Below, piece by piece: positions 27,763-36,868 of a stretch of DNA of 63,713 nt. The DNA comes from CAZUZS01 sp964624795 (GTDB taxonomy: Bacteria > Calditrichota > Calditrichia > RBG-13-44-9): contig CAZUZS010000024.1 of the NCBI GenBank assembly GCA_964624795.1, positions 1-63,713 of the forward strand. The letters are read 5' to 3'. The translations under genes were made by a program, and so were the position numbers. Position 1 is the first letter of the stretch; the number at the start of each line of letters is the position of its first letter. Below the pieces are notes generated by a model that was not told the DNA's origin, made no database searches, and saw only the letters and a program-made list of their open reading frames with translations.

Positions 27763-28578
27763 ATGAAATTATTTTCATTATTTCCGGCAATACTGCTTTT
27801 ATTATTTGCCCTAACCTGCTCGAAGAATAATCCTGACGAAACCGCACTCCCCAACGGGAAACTCGGCACCTATGCGCAAATCTCGATTTCCGTCACCAGC
27901 ATCGAAAACTCACTCTCATTTTACCGCCGGCTGGGATTCCAAAAAACGGACGGCAGGGAAACCGGCAACAATCCCTGGGTTCTACTATCGGACGGCGACA
28001 TATCGGTTGTCCTCAGCGGGAATCGATTCCCATCCCCTGCTCTTACGTATTTCTCATCGAATCTCGAACAAACCGCGAAAGATCTTCGAACTAAAGGTGT
28101 TCAACTTACGGAAATCCGGAATGACAAACAGAAATTATCTTCCACCGTTTTAGCCGATCCAAACGACTTTGGCATTACGCTGATCAACTTTGCCTCCGGC
28201 CGCATTCCGAAGCCGGATGGTATTCCGAGGGCAATCTGTGGGCGATATGGCGAAATCACCATCCCCACAACCGACCTCGACCAGTCACTCGCTTTCTGGC
28301 AAAAAGTAGGATTTGCGCTAAAGCAACGGAATCAGTTGCCATTCCCCCGGGCAACTGTTTCGGACGGGATGGCAACAATCGGTATCGAGCAGGATGGTCT
28401 TTCCCCCTCTGTTGCGTTAACCTACCACGTCGAAGATCTGCCAGCTTGTATCGGCAAGTTGAAGGAAGCCGGCATAGGGATCGATAGGGAAATTGTTGAT
28501 GATAACGGAAATGCCTATTTTATTACGCTCCGCGATCCGGACGGCCAACTCATCATCGTTAGGGGAAAAACGATGTAA
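27763..28578 (+). CDS. VOC/glyoxalase-fold lipoprotein
   Basis: A 271-residue protein with a short hydrophobic signal ending LFALTCSKN, a probable though not ideal lipobox. Two glyoxalase/bleomycin-resistance (VOC) domains follow: about residues 35-140 (AQISISVTSIENSLSFYRRLGF) and about 155-270 (GEITIPTTDLDQSLAFWQKVGF), each with the beta-alpha-beta-beta-beta pattern. VOC proteins usually bind a divalent metal, but substrates vary widely. An exported VOC protein is uncommon. I chose ATG 27763 for its position after GGGAA and at the start of the signal. The frame is open upstream to 27688. Confidence 0.8.
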   Translation: MKLFSLFPAILLLLFALTCSKNNPDETALPNGKLGTYAQISISVTSIENSLSFYRRLGFQKTDGRETGNNPWVLLSDGDISVVLSGNRFPSPALTYFSSNLEQTAKDLRTKGVQLTEIRNDKQKLSSTVLADPNDFGITLINFASGRIPKPDGIPRAICGRYGEITIPTTDLDQSLAFWQKVGFALKQRNQLPFPRATVSDGMATIGIEQDGLSPSVALTYHVEDLPACIGKLKEAGIGIDREIVDDNGNAYFITLRDPDGQLIIVRGKTM

Positions 28579-28725
28579 ACCGCCGGCCGCGAATGCAGCC
28601 CCTATGGGACGACGCCAAACAGATCCGAATGTGAAGATTGCAGCAGCAATCCCATTCCGGCGGGCACCAACTTAAAATTCCGATCCGCTAAGCCAGTTCA
28701 ATGCGCCGACTCTCGATACTTTGCG

Positions 28726-30201
28726 CTAATCCTGTGCCCCATCCATTATTCGTTTGAGCATGATAATTGCGTTGGAATTACCTGGATCCATTTCAAGGGA
28801 TTTTGCATAATTCTTTATCGCCAAGTCTTTTTCTCCTTCGTTCATGTAGGCTTCACCGAGGCTGTCGTAAACATTCGAAGATTCCGGAAAGGTCTCCACG
28901 TTCAATTTAAAGATGGCTACCGCTTCCTCCAATTGTCCATTCCCCATTAAATTGTAGCCTAGCAGGTTGAGCTCCGATTCACCAAAGTCATAATCATCCG
29001 CACTATCTTTTCGCAAATGGTGGTACTCCGTTACCGCCTCATCAACTCCTTTGTCTCTGATCAGCTTGTTCATTTTTTGTGCAATGGATTTCCGGGGCGC
29101 CGAATAGGGCTGATTGTAGAGTATATTGATGATGTTTTGACTCATTTCCTGCAAATCTGTTCCTGCGCAGTTGCTGAACAGTACAATCAAATCGTGGTCT
29201 TTCACCAAGCGGACAATCCGCGTGCTGAAACCGAAAATACCGCCATTATGAGTCGTTACAAGAACGCTGTCTCCGGTTTCGCCCACAGGCAGATTGCGGA
29301 CTGACCAGCCGTAAGCATAATGATCTAAATTTGAAGTGAACATGATTTTTCGATATTTATCGGAAAGCAATTTGTCTGTGTAAAGAGCCTGGTCCCACAG
29401 ATACATGTCCTCTACCGTGGAATACAACGAACCCGCCGCATAAGGGACTGACATATCTATATATGGACTGTTTTCGTATCCATCGAAGGTTCTGTTGTAG
29501 CCGGCCGCCCTCTTTTTGATAATCTTATTGTTGTGATCGTAGCCGCTGTTCTTCATTCCCAGCGACAAAAAGATGTTCTGCTGTAAGACATCTTCATAAC
29601 TTTTTCCGGTGACCTCCTCTATTATGGCGCCCAAAATGATATACCCGGAATTACTATAGTTGAATTTTGTACCCGGCTCGAATTCCAGATCGCCGCTGCA
29701 ATAAGACAGGATGAGGTCTTTGGGGGAGATGTAATCGCGCGCATTTTCCCGCATAAATCCGGGTATATTCGTATAATTTGGAATTCCAGATGAATGGCTG
29801 AGTAGCTGGTGAATGGTAACCTTCTGCCCGGTGTCCTTGCGGTAATACGGGAGATAGTCGGATATTTTCCCATCAAGTTCTATCTTCCCTTGTTCCGCGA
29901 GCTGCATAATCGCCATGGCGGTAAACTGCTTGGTAATAGAGGCAAGGCGAAATTTGGTATCGGGTGCATTCGGGATTTCCCATTCCATATTCGCATAACC
30001 GAGACCTTTTTCAACGATTATCTTGCCTTTTTCGGCGACCAAATATGAACCGTTAAATTTACCATACTGAAAATACGTATCCATCAGATTTTCAATCTGG
30101 GCTGCCTTGTCGGAAGAAAAAGCAAAATTGAAACCAAGAAACAGTAGAAATACGCTGAAAATAAAGGAAGTAAGGCGATGTGGCTTGTGCTCCGTTCGCA
30201 T
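28726..30201 (-). CDS. Serine hydrolase (beta-lactamase class C fold) with TPR tail
   Basis: A 491-residue exported protein. After the signal peptide (ending FAFSS) comes a class C beta-lactamase/PBP-like domain with the catalytic SxxK motif (RLASITKQFTAM, about residue 92), the YxN motif (FNYSNSGYI, about residue 178) and HNGG in place of KTG (about residue 315). A C-terminal segment (residues about 415-485) has TPR-type repeats (NVYDSLGEAYMNEGEKDLAI). Such proteins are usually peptidases or esterases rather than resistance enzymes. A strong AGGAGG precedes the start. Confidence 0.9.
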   Translation of the reverse strand: MRTEHKPHRLTSFIFSVFLLFLGFNFAFSSDKAAQIENLMDTYFQYGKFNGSYLVAEKGKIIVEKGLGYANMEWEIPNAPDTKFRLASITKQFTAMAIMQLAEQGKIELDGKISDYLPYYRKDTGQKVTIHQLLSHSSGIPNYTNIPGFMRENARDYISPKDLILSYCSGDLEFEPGTKFNYSNSGYIILGAIIEEVTGKSYEDVLQQNIFLSLGMKNSGYDHNNKIIKKRAAGYNRTFDGYENSPYIDMSVPYAAGSLYSTVEDMYLWDQALYTDKLLSDKYRKIMFTSNLDHYAYGWSVRNLPVGETGDSVLVTTHNGGIFGFSTRIVRLVKDHDLIVLFSNCAGTDLQEMSQNIINILYNQPYSAPRKSIAQKMNKLIRDKGVDEAVTEYHHLRKDSADDYDFGESELNLLGYNLMGNGQLEEAVAIFKLNVETFPESSNVYDSLGEAYMNEGEKDLAIKNYAKSLEMDPGNSNAIIMLKRIMDGAQD

Positions 30202-30373
30202 TTTTGGCTCCTCCTGTTAATTGATCATTTATATATGCACACTGAATATCAGACAGCTAAGCAGGATGATTGCTGCGCTTCATTTTGGGAGTGCATTAGG
30301 CGTTTTTCGGGTTAGACATTATATTTTCTGCGCGTTATGCACACTTGGAGAAATGAAAATTCAAAGCCCGGAT

Positions 30374-30997
30374 TTACTTCTCTCCAGTTGCGATAAAAAT
30401 GCTCACTTTGGCAGAATCATTTCTAGCTACAGAATCCGCGCAGCAGTTTTCGTTAAGGCAGTTAACATCCACTTTTTTCAAACCAGCCTCTTTGAACCAT
30501 TTTCTAATGCTCTCCCTTTTAAAACCCATCCAGATATCGTGTTGCTCGGTGCGCAAAAATGTGTGATCATGTTCGTCGAGATCGGTAAGCACCAGCCTGC
30601 CTCCCGGTTTCAGGATTCGCACCATCTCCTTTATTGCCTCCAGGGGAATCTCGACGTGATGAAGATACATATTGGCAAAAACGTAATCTACACTTTTATT
30701 TTCAATCGGAATCCTATCGGCAACGCCGATTCGATACTCGATGCTTACATTGGAGGGAAACTTATTTTTCATCTGCTCCAGCATAGCCGGCGACTGGTCC
30801 ACAGCGATGACTTTGATACCTTTCTCCAGCAGCCCTTCGCTGATAAAACCGGTACCGGCCCCGATATCTGCTGCCAGCTTGCCGGCTTTGACACCGGCTA
30901 CCGTAAATGCCTTTATTTTAACTTTATCAGAGAAAAATTCAGTGCGGACCTGATCCCACTGATCGGCGATGCCGTTAAAATATTGTTTACTATCCAT
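30374..30997 (-). CDS. Class I SAM-dependent methyltransferase
   Basis: A Methyltransf_11/UbiE-like enzyme of about 207 residues. Motif I is AADIGAGTGFISEGLL, followed by VIAVDQSPAMLEQM and DYVFANMYLHH, then LKPGGRLVLTDL. The C-terminus has an unusual Cys group (CLNENCC) that could bind a metal or metalloid; this is only suggestive. I chose the ATG at 30997 because MDSKQYFNGIADQWD is the typical family start. The frame is open to 31042. Substrate unknown. Confidence 0.85.
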   Translation of the reverse strand: MDSKQYFNGIADQWDQVRTEFFSDKVKIKAFTVAGVKAGKLAADIGAGTGFISEGLLEKGIKVIAVDQSPAMLEQMKNKFPSNVSIEYRIGVADRIPIENKSVDYVFANMYLHHVEIPLEAIKEMVRILKPGGRLVLTDLDEHDHTFLRTEQHDIWMGFKRESIRKWFKEAGLKKVDVNCLNENCCADSVARNDSAKVSIFIATGEK

Positions 30998-31597
30998 GTT
31001 ATATTGCCCCACATTGTTAATCATCTTTCCAAATTCCCACATATTAGATTTATTATTCTTATTGCTAGCTAAAACGTTTATTCATTCTCTAAAATTGAAT
31101 AAAAGATAGACGAAAGGGATCGGAGATTGTTTCAGGATTATGCAATTTCAAGGTAAAATTTGATCGGACAAACAAGAATTTTGTATTACTCCTCTTAATC
31201 GTGCAAAATTTTGTATGAGCAGCTACAGAAAACGGTGGTACAACCATCCGGGTGTGCAACAAAGGAGATGCTGGTTTCTCGCTCCTTTCTAAATCCTAAT
31301 GGCCTGCCTGTTGCACAATTTAAACACGAAAGATACTTCTCTACCAGCGGAATCCGGTTCATGTCATAAAATAAACCGGAGGATGGTCACAAAGGGAAAA
31401 GCACACTTCGGCCACCCTTTTGCCTGTTTTGAGGAGGATCTGGCAATTCATGCCAATTATCAAGATTTAATTTATCAGGCATGCCCAAATTAATAATATG
31501 CTTGAAACAAAAACTGTAATTGCACTATATTGGCTCTCCACAGGCGTTTGGATACCAAAATCCGCATCACTCAGGGAAAGCAGGTAGAGGAGATTTC
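30998..31597. other. 600-base divergent region with hairpin cluster
   Basis: No convincing gene is present. A compact set of hairpins lies at 31233-31317: CGGTGGT-ACA-ACCATCCG (31233-31250), then TGTGCAAC (31253-31260) pairing with GTTGCACA (31310-31317), with AAAGGAG (31261-31267) pairing with CTCCTTT (31282-31288) stacked inside. The rest is AT-rich and presumably holds the promoters of the divergent methyltransferase and membrane-protein genes. Confidence 0.5.
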
Positions 31598-32497
31598 TTG
31601 AAAGGCCAAACAGAAGCACGCAAACGAACCCCATTTCAGATTTTGATGTTCGTGCTCTATCTTGTTTCTTTTGCAGTAATTATCTATTACCTGCTCAACG
31701 GATTATCTTACTACCTGACCCCATATTCCGAGAGATTCCACCAGCAGGCATTTTATAAAAACTTGCGGCCGGCAGGTTTTCGCGGCCACGGCTTCGGCGT
31801 CATCGGGTCCGCGATGATGATTCTGATGCTGCTGTATTCTGTTCGCAAGCGAACAAAATTATTCCGGAATTTGTTGCCTTTGCCGTACTGGCTGAGAAGC
31901 CACATCTACCTGGGCATAATGGGGCCGCTGCTGGTCATTCTGCACACTTCCTTTAAAGTGAACGGACTGGTGGCAGTGAGTTTTTGGTCCATGATCGCGG
32001 TTGCACTCAGCGGCGTGCTGGGCCGCTATCTCTATTTGCAAATCCCACGCAACATTTCCGGTACCGAGATAAACTTAAATGAGTTGGAGAACCTGAACCG
32101 GGAATTAAGCACCGAATTGCGGGAGAATTTTGCAGTTTCGGAACTCGCGCTGGAAAGGATAGAAAAGCTGCTTAGTAGCGAGATACAGAATAATTACAGC
32201 ATGATCCGTGTGTTGTTCTCAATGCTGTTTGCCGACCTTTTCAGACCATTACGTTTCCTGCGGTTAAAATATCAGTTAAAAAGAAGATATAAGATACCAA
32301 CCCAAACTCTGAACGATATGATGGCGCTGGCCAGAAGAAAGGCGCTTCTCAACCGCCGGATTTTGCTCTGGAGCAGTGTTCATGAACTATTCCATTACTG
32401 GCATATCATCCACAAACCATTTGCCTTTATCATGTATATTATCATGTCGGTTCATGTTCTGGTTGCCGTATTGCTCGGCTATACCTGGATTTTTTAA
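31598..32497 (+). CDS. Membrane protein, candidate b-haem subunit of electron conduit
   Basis: A roughly 300-residue protein with about five transmembrane helices. Histidines sit in helix pairs in a pattern that could bind haem b: RSHIYLGIMGPLLVILHTSF and HELFHYWHIIHKPFAFIMYIIMSVHV. Between helices four and five is a charged coiled-coil-like segment (LNELENLNRELSTELREN). The start is uncertain: TTG at 31598 has AGAGGAG five bases upstream and leaves a short basic N-terminus before the first helix. The frame is open to 31520. Its position before multihaem cytochromes suggests it moves electrons across the inner membrane. That role is inferred from histidines and context. Confidence 0.65.
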   Translation: MKGQTEARKRTPFQILMFVLYLVSFAVIIYYLLNGLSYYLTPYSERFHQQAFYKNLRPAGFRGHGFGVIGSAMMILMLLYSVRKRTKLFRNLLPLPYWLRSHIYLGIMGPLLVILHTSFKVNGLVAVSFWSMIAVALSGVLGRYLYLQIPRNISGTEINLNELENLNRELSTELRENFAVSELALERIEKLLSSEIQNNYSMIRVLFSMLFADLFRPLRFLRLKYQLKRRYKIPTQTLNDMMALARRKALLNRRILLWSSVHELFHYWHIIHKPFAFIMYIIMSVHVLVAVLLGYTWIF

Positions 32498-32899
32498 ATA
32501 TATGAAGTGATCTGAATAATATTTTATTTCGCGGATTTCTTTGCTGCGAAACCTGTTGTCATCGCGTACCACCTCGCAATTTATGCGCAAGGATGAAGAC
32601 ACAGTGAGAAATTATTGCACCACAAATGCGCTCATGCGCCTGATTCTCCTCACATCAAGATCGCTGGGGTTTTGTGCGAGCGAGACATACTTGATCACCT
32701 GCGGCAGCTATTTCAGGCGCATTTCTCCCAGGAAGCTTTGCTGGACTCACCCATAAGCCCCCAGGTGCAGATTCTGGCAGTATATTTGCCAATATCTTTT
32801 TCTATATTTCTTAAAGAATGTTGAAATATGGGGAATATTGTTGAGTAATATACAGATATGTCCGATTGCAGAACGCGTACGCAGTGTAAAGGACACGCT
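32498..32899 (+). other. Upstream region of cytochrome operon
   Basis: A 402-base stretch without a recognisable gene. Its 3' part carries the sigma-54 promoter listed separately. Upstream parts contain short repeats such as GCGC-TCAT-GCGC that could be activator sites, but none matches a known site convincingly. Confidence 0.5.
32775..32790 (+). promoter_or_regulatory. Sigma-54 promoter for cytochrome operon
   Basis: The sequence TGGCAGT-ATAT-TTGCC matches the sigma-54 consensus TGGCAYR-N4-TTGCW with GG and GC exactly 10 bases apart. It lies about 110 bases before the first cytochrome start codon, leaving room for a leader. Two NtrC-family activators encoded in this window could drive it. 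Confidence 0.65.
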
Positions 32900-34573
32900 A
32901 TGACCAGATTGAATTTGATACTTATTGTTCTATTTTTCGGCAATTTATTTGCGCAGCTTTCGCCCGGCGATTTGAGTCGTGTTCATGAACAGCTTGAAGG
33001 TTTAAAAAATTGCACAAAATGTCACGCCATCGGTCAAAAAATTGCCTCTGAAAAGTGCCTGGATTGCCACATAATTCTGAAAGAAAGAATTGATCAGAAA
33101 AAAGGATTGCACGCCAATAATGGATTTCAGGAATGCGAAAAATGCCATGTGGAGCACCAGGGAAGAGATTTCAACCCGATTTATTGGGAAGGCGGAAAAG
33201 AAAAATTTGACCACCGCAAAACGGGGTTTTCCCTGGAAGGCAAGCACACTGAGCTTAAGTGCGAAAAATGCCATCAGCCGCAATTTATTGCCGCCAAAAC
33301 ATTGTTCGAAAAGCAGAAGAAGAATCTTAACCGAACTTTTTTGGGATTGGATCAAGAATGCATGAGCTGCCACAGGGATGAACATCGTGGCCAGTTTACT
33401 GGCGAGTGCTTGAATTGTCACACTATGGAAGGCTGGAAACCGGCTTCCCGATTTGATCACAACAAAGCCCGCTTCACCCTCACCGGTAAACACCGTGATG
33501 TGAAATGCGAGAAATGCCACCCGCAGACCATCGACAACAAGTTTCCGGACGACCCCGGTTTTTTAAAATTTGCCGGTTTGGAATTCAATAATTGCGTTGA
33601 CTGCCATAAGGATGTTCACAACAATAAATTTGGGAAATCCTGTACCAAATGCCATAACACCAATGGATGGAAGCAATATAATAGCGCGCAATTTTCTCAC
33701 GAGAGGACGCATTTCCCGCTAAAGGGAAAGCATATCAATGTTCCCTGTGAGAAATGCCATTTGCCAAACCGTCCACTCACCGGCCTGAAATACCAAAATT
33801 GCAGCGACTGCCACCGGGATTACCACTTGGGTGTTTTTGCGCAGCGGCAAAGAAAAGGTGCTTGTGAAGAGTGCCATACTGTGGATGGATTTACGCCGTC
33901 CACTTTTACCGTTGAAATGCACAACCAAACCGATTATCCGCTGAAAGGCGGCCATCTGGCCGTCCCCTGCATCGCCTGTCACAAGAAAGTAAACCGGAAT
34001 ACGGCGGGAGAAACGATTCAGTTTCTATTTAAATCGAACAACTGCCGGGACTGCCACAAAGATCCCCATAGCGGCACAGTTGATAAATATGTGCTCAAAA
34101 ATGGCTGCCGGCACTGCCACCAGGTCGAGAGCTGGCGACAGATTTCTTTCGATCACAATAAAACGGATTTCCCGCTGCAGGGAAAACATCTGAATGTAAG
34201 CTGCACTTCCTGTCATAAAACCGAAACAGACAGCCAATCCCGCACGCTCATCCGGTTTGTTGAGCTGAATAAGAATTGCCGGGGATGCCATGCGGATGCA
34301 CACCATGGACAATTTGCGGTCAGGCAGCCCGACGGATCGGTTGAAACGCAGTGCGAAAAATGCCACACTCCCAGGTCATGGCTGGCGGAGAAATTCGACC
34401 ATAACCGGGATGCATCCTTCAAGCTGGAGGGTGCTCATCGCAACGTCAAATGCACCGATTGCCATCCGACGATAGCCGATCCGGAAAAGCCCTACATTCG
34501 GTACAAACCATTGAAAGCCACCTGTAGTTCGTGTCACGGCACAACAAAAACGCAGGAGGATTTGAACAAATGA
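32900..34573 (+). CDS. Multihaem c-type cytochrome, 20 CXXCH sites
   Basis: A 557-residue secreted protein (signal peptide ending NLFAQ) with 20 CXXCH haem-binding motifs from start to end, about one per 27 residues. Repeated segments 'FDHxxTxFxLxGKHxxxxCxxCH' supply conserved His residues in FDH and GKH that probably act as distal haem ligands. It should be a periplasmic or cell-surface electron carrier. I chose the ATG at 32900, which has AAAGGA upstream and begins the signal peptide; the frame is open to 32858. It overlaps the next cytochrome gene by four bases (ATGA), so the two are translationally coupled. Confidence 0.92.
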   Translation: MTRLNLILIVLFFGNLFAQLSPGDLSRVHEQLEGLKNCTKCHAIGQKIASEKCLDCHIILKERIDQKKGLHANNGFQECEKCHVEHQGRDFNPIYWEGGKEKFDHRKTGFSLEGKHTELKCEKCHQPQFIAAKTLFEKQKKNLNRTFLGLDQECMSCHRDEHRGQFTGECLNCHTMEGWKPASRFDHNKARFTLTGKHRDVKCEKCHPQTIDNKFPDDPGFLKFAGLEFNNCVDCHKDVHNNKFGKSCTKCHNTNGWKQYNSAQFSHERTHFPLKGKHINVPCEKCHLPNRPLTGLKYQNCSDCHRDYHLGVFAQRQRKGACEECHTVDGFTPSTFTVEMHNQTDYPLKGGHLAVPCIACHKKVNRNTAGETIQFLFKSNNCRDCHKDPHSGTVDKYVLKNGCRHCHQVESWRQISFDHNKTDFPLQGKHLNVSCTSCHKTETDSQSRTLIRFVELNKNCRGCHADAHHGQFAVRQPDGSVETQCEKCHTPRSWLAEKFDHNRDASFKLEGAHRNVKCTDCHPTIADPEKPYIRYKPLKATCSSCHGTTKTQEDLNK

Positions 34574-36868
34574 AAAAGTTCTACAAAATTTTCCTGTTCC
34601 TGCTTCTCCCAGGTGTTGCCACTGTCTGGGTGATTGGCCAGAACACGGCTACCAATCCGCACGGGGAAATTAGTATTGAATGCAGCAAATGTCATACACC
34701 CGCGGATTGGAAAGTTGAACCGGCTAAAATAACATTCAAACATGATGAAACGGGTTTCCCGCTGGTCGGCGCACACGCAAAAGTAAACTGTCGTTCATGC
34801 CATGAAAGCCTGGTTTTCTCCAAACTCGGAACCGCTTGCGCAGACTGCCATACCGACATCCATCGCGGCCAGTTGGGAATAAACTGCGAAAATTGCCATA
34901 CGCCGGCAAGCTGGGAAAATCGCCGGCAAATCCTGGATGAGCACAGCCGCACGAATTTCCCGCTGGTCGGGGTTCATGCCATCGTTGACTGCGAAGCGTG
35001 CCACATTAACCAGCAGCAGAATGAATTCGCCAACACGCCTGTTGAATGCAGCGGCTGCCACCTCGCAAATTTCAAGGAAACGACCGATCCGAATCATCGC
35101 CTGGCACAATTCGATCTAAACTGTGAGTCCTGCCACCAGGTGCAGGTCACATCATGGCAGACAACAACCTTTCAGCACACCAGCAGTTTCCGCTTGGATG
35201 GCGCGCACCAGCGGCTTGATTGCAATAGCTGCCATGCGGCTACTTTCGTAGCGACGCCTACTCAGTGCGTGGGCTGCCATGAATCAGATTATCGCCAGAC
35301 AACCGAACCCAACCACGCAGTTTTCGGATTTTTTACTGATTGCCAGATCTGCCACAACACCACCCGCTGGCAGGATGCCGTTTTTGATCATTTGCAGGAA
35401 AGCGGATTCGCGATTACCGGCGCGCATAAAACAATCCAGTGCACAGACTGCCATACAAATAACCAACTCAATGGGCTACCCCGGGATTGTTTCGGCTGCC
35501 ACCAGACCGACTTTGCGGCGGTGCAGGATCCGAACCACGTGGAAAATGCTTTTGATCATGATTGCACCGTTTGCCATACGGATCTCGCCTGGACACCGGC
35601 GTCGTTCGATCATGCTGCAACGCAATTCCCTCTCACCGGTGCTCATCTCACAATTCAGTGCATCGATTGTCACAGTGCCGGATATGCGGGTACGCCTACC
35701 GACTGTTATTCGTGTCACCAAGCCGATTTCACCAGCGTAAGTGATCCCAGCCATGTGCAAAACAACTTTGACCATGATTGCGTGATTTGCCACAGTACCA
35801 CTGCCTGGAAGCCCGCCACCTTCGATCACAACAGCACCCAGTTCCCGCTGACCGGAGCTCATACGTCGGTTCAATGTGTGGATTGTCACAGTAACGGCTA
35901 TGCCGGAACACCGACTGATTGTTACTCCTGCCACGAATCTGATTTCACCGGCGTCGGCGATCCCAATCACGTGCAAAACAATTTTGACCACGACTGCACA
36001 ATTTGCCACAGCACCACTGCATGGAAGCCTTCCACTTTCGATCACAATAACACGCAGTTCCCCTTGACCGGAGCGCACACCAGGGTGCAATGTGTAGACT
36101 GCCACAGCAATGGATACAGCGGAACACCAACCGACTGCTGGTCCTGCCATGAAAATGACTACCGCAATACAAACGATCCTAATCATGTGCAAAACAATTA
36201 TAGTCACGACTGCACGGAATGCCACGACACCAATTCATGGGACACCGGAAATTTCGATCATAACACAACCCAATTCCCATTGACTGGCGCACATTTATCA
36301 CTGCAGTGCGTGGATTGTCATTCCACCGGCTACACCGGGACACCTACCGACTGTTATGCCTGCCATGAATCCGATTTTACCGGCGTTAGCGATCCCAACC
36401 ATGTGNNNNNNNNNNNNNNNNNNNNNNNNNNNNNNNNNNNNNNNNNNNNNNNNNNNNNNNNNNNNNNNNNNNNNNNNNNNNNNNNNNNNNNNNNNNNNNN
36501 NNNNNGCCTGTCATCAGTCGGATTATGCCACAACCACAAACCCGAATCATGCGGCTGCCGGCTTCCCCACCCAGTGCACAACCTGTCACAATACTACCGC
36601 CTGGACGCAAACCACCTGGGATCACGATGCTCTCTATTTCCCAATTTATTCCGGCAGTCACCGCAATGAATGGACAACCTGCACCGCAGAGTGCCATGTA
36701 AATCCCAACAATTTTGCCGTTTTTGAGTGCATTACCTGCCATGAACACAATCAAACCAGTATGAATGAAGAGCACCAAAATGTCTCCGGTTACCAGTATC
36801 TGAGCACGGCATGTTACAATTGCCACCCCCGCGGTTCATCGAAAAGGATACGGCACAATGAATTTTAG
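34570..36868 (+). CDS. Giant multihaem c-type cytochrome, interrupted by gap
   Basis: A secreted protein with a signal peptide (ending VWVIGQ). There are 24 CXXCH motifs before the 100-N gap. After it come the end of one more, three complete CXXCH and one CX3CH (CTAECH). From 35545 it consists of exact-length 72-residue repeats with three haems each. The two sides of the gap are in different frames as spaced, but a real gap of 168 bases (or 168 plus multiples of 216) restores both frame and repeat register. The intact protein would therefore have at least 31 haem sites and about 790 residues. GGAGG precedes the ATG. The end overlaps the next gene by 11 bases. Confidence 0.85.
35545..36408 (+). 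repeat. Four 216-bp tandem repeats encoding 3-haem modules
   Basis: Units start at 35545, 35761, 35977 and 36193, exactly 216 bases apart. The last three begin at the homologous AAC codon after GTGCAA. Each encodes 72 residues of the form 'NNFDHDCxxCH...FDHNxTQFPLTGAH..xQCVDCHSxGYxGTPTDCxxCH...DPNHVQ'. A fifth copy begins at the gap edge. Older, more diverged versions of the same unit occur earlier in the gene. Confidence 0.9.
36406..36505. other. Assembly gap inside cytochrome gene
   Basis: A 100-N placeholder. Repeat register shows the true missing length is 168 bases or 168 plus multiples of 216, consistent with collapse or breakage of the assembly in the tandem repeats. Confidence 0.85.

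Noticed and set aside
28726..30201. Possible antibiotic-resistance beta-lactamase
   Set aside because: The fold is class C-like but the KTG motif is HNGG and a TPR tail is present, typical of peptidase/esterase relatives; no evidence for resistance.
30221..31072. 283-codon plus-strand frame
   Set aside because: It lies opposite the methyltransferase, whose motifs are clear, and has no recognisable protein features.
31299..31493. 64-codon frame before the conduit
   Set aside because: Overlaps the hairpin element and shows no protein-like pattern.
35476..36225. 249-codon minus-strand frame opposite the cytochrome repeats
   Set aside because: Its repeated look simply mirrors the 216-bp cytochrome units on the other strand.
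35545..36408. CRISPR-like periodic array
   Set aside because: The period is 216 bases with coding repeats and no spacers, so it is a protein repeat. No CRISPR array or cas gene is seen in the window.
36356..36505. Separate short cytochrome gene starting before the gap
   Set aside because: The start is in a wrong frame created by the 100-N placeholder. The downstream part is better joined to the giant cytochrome.
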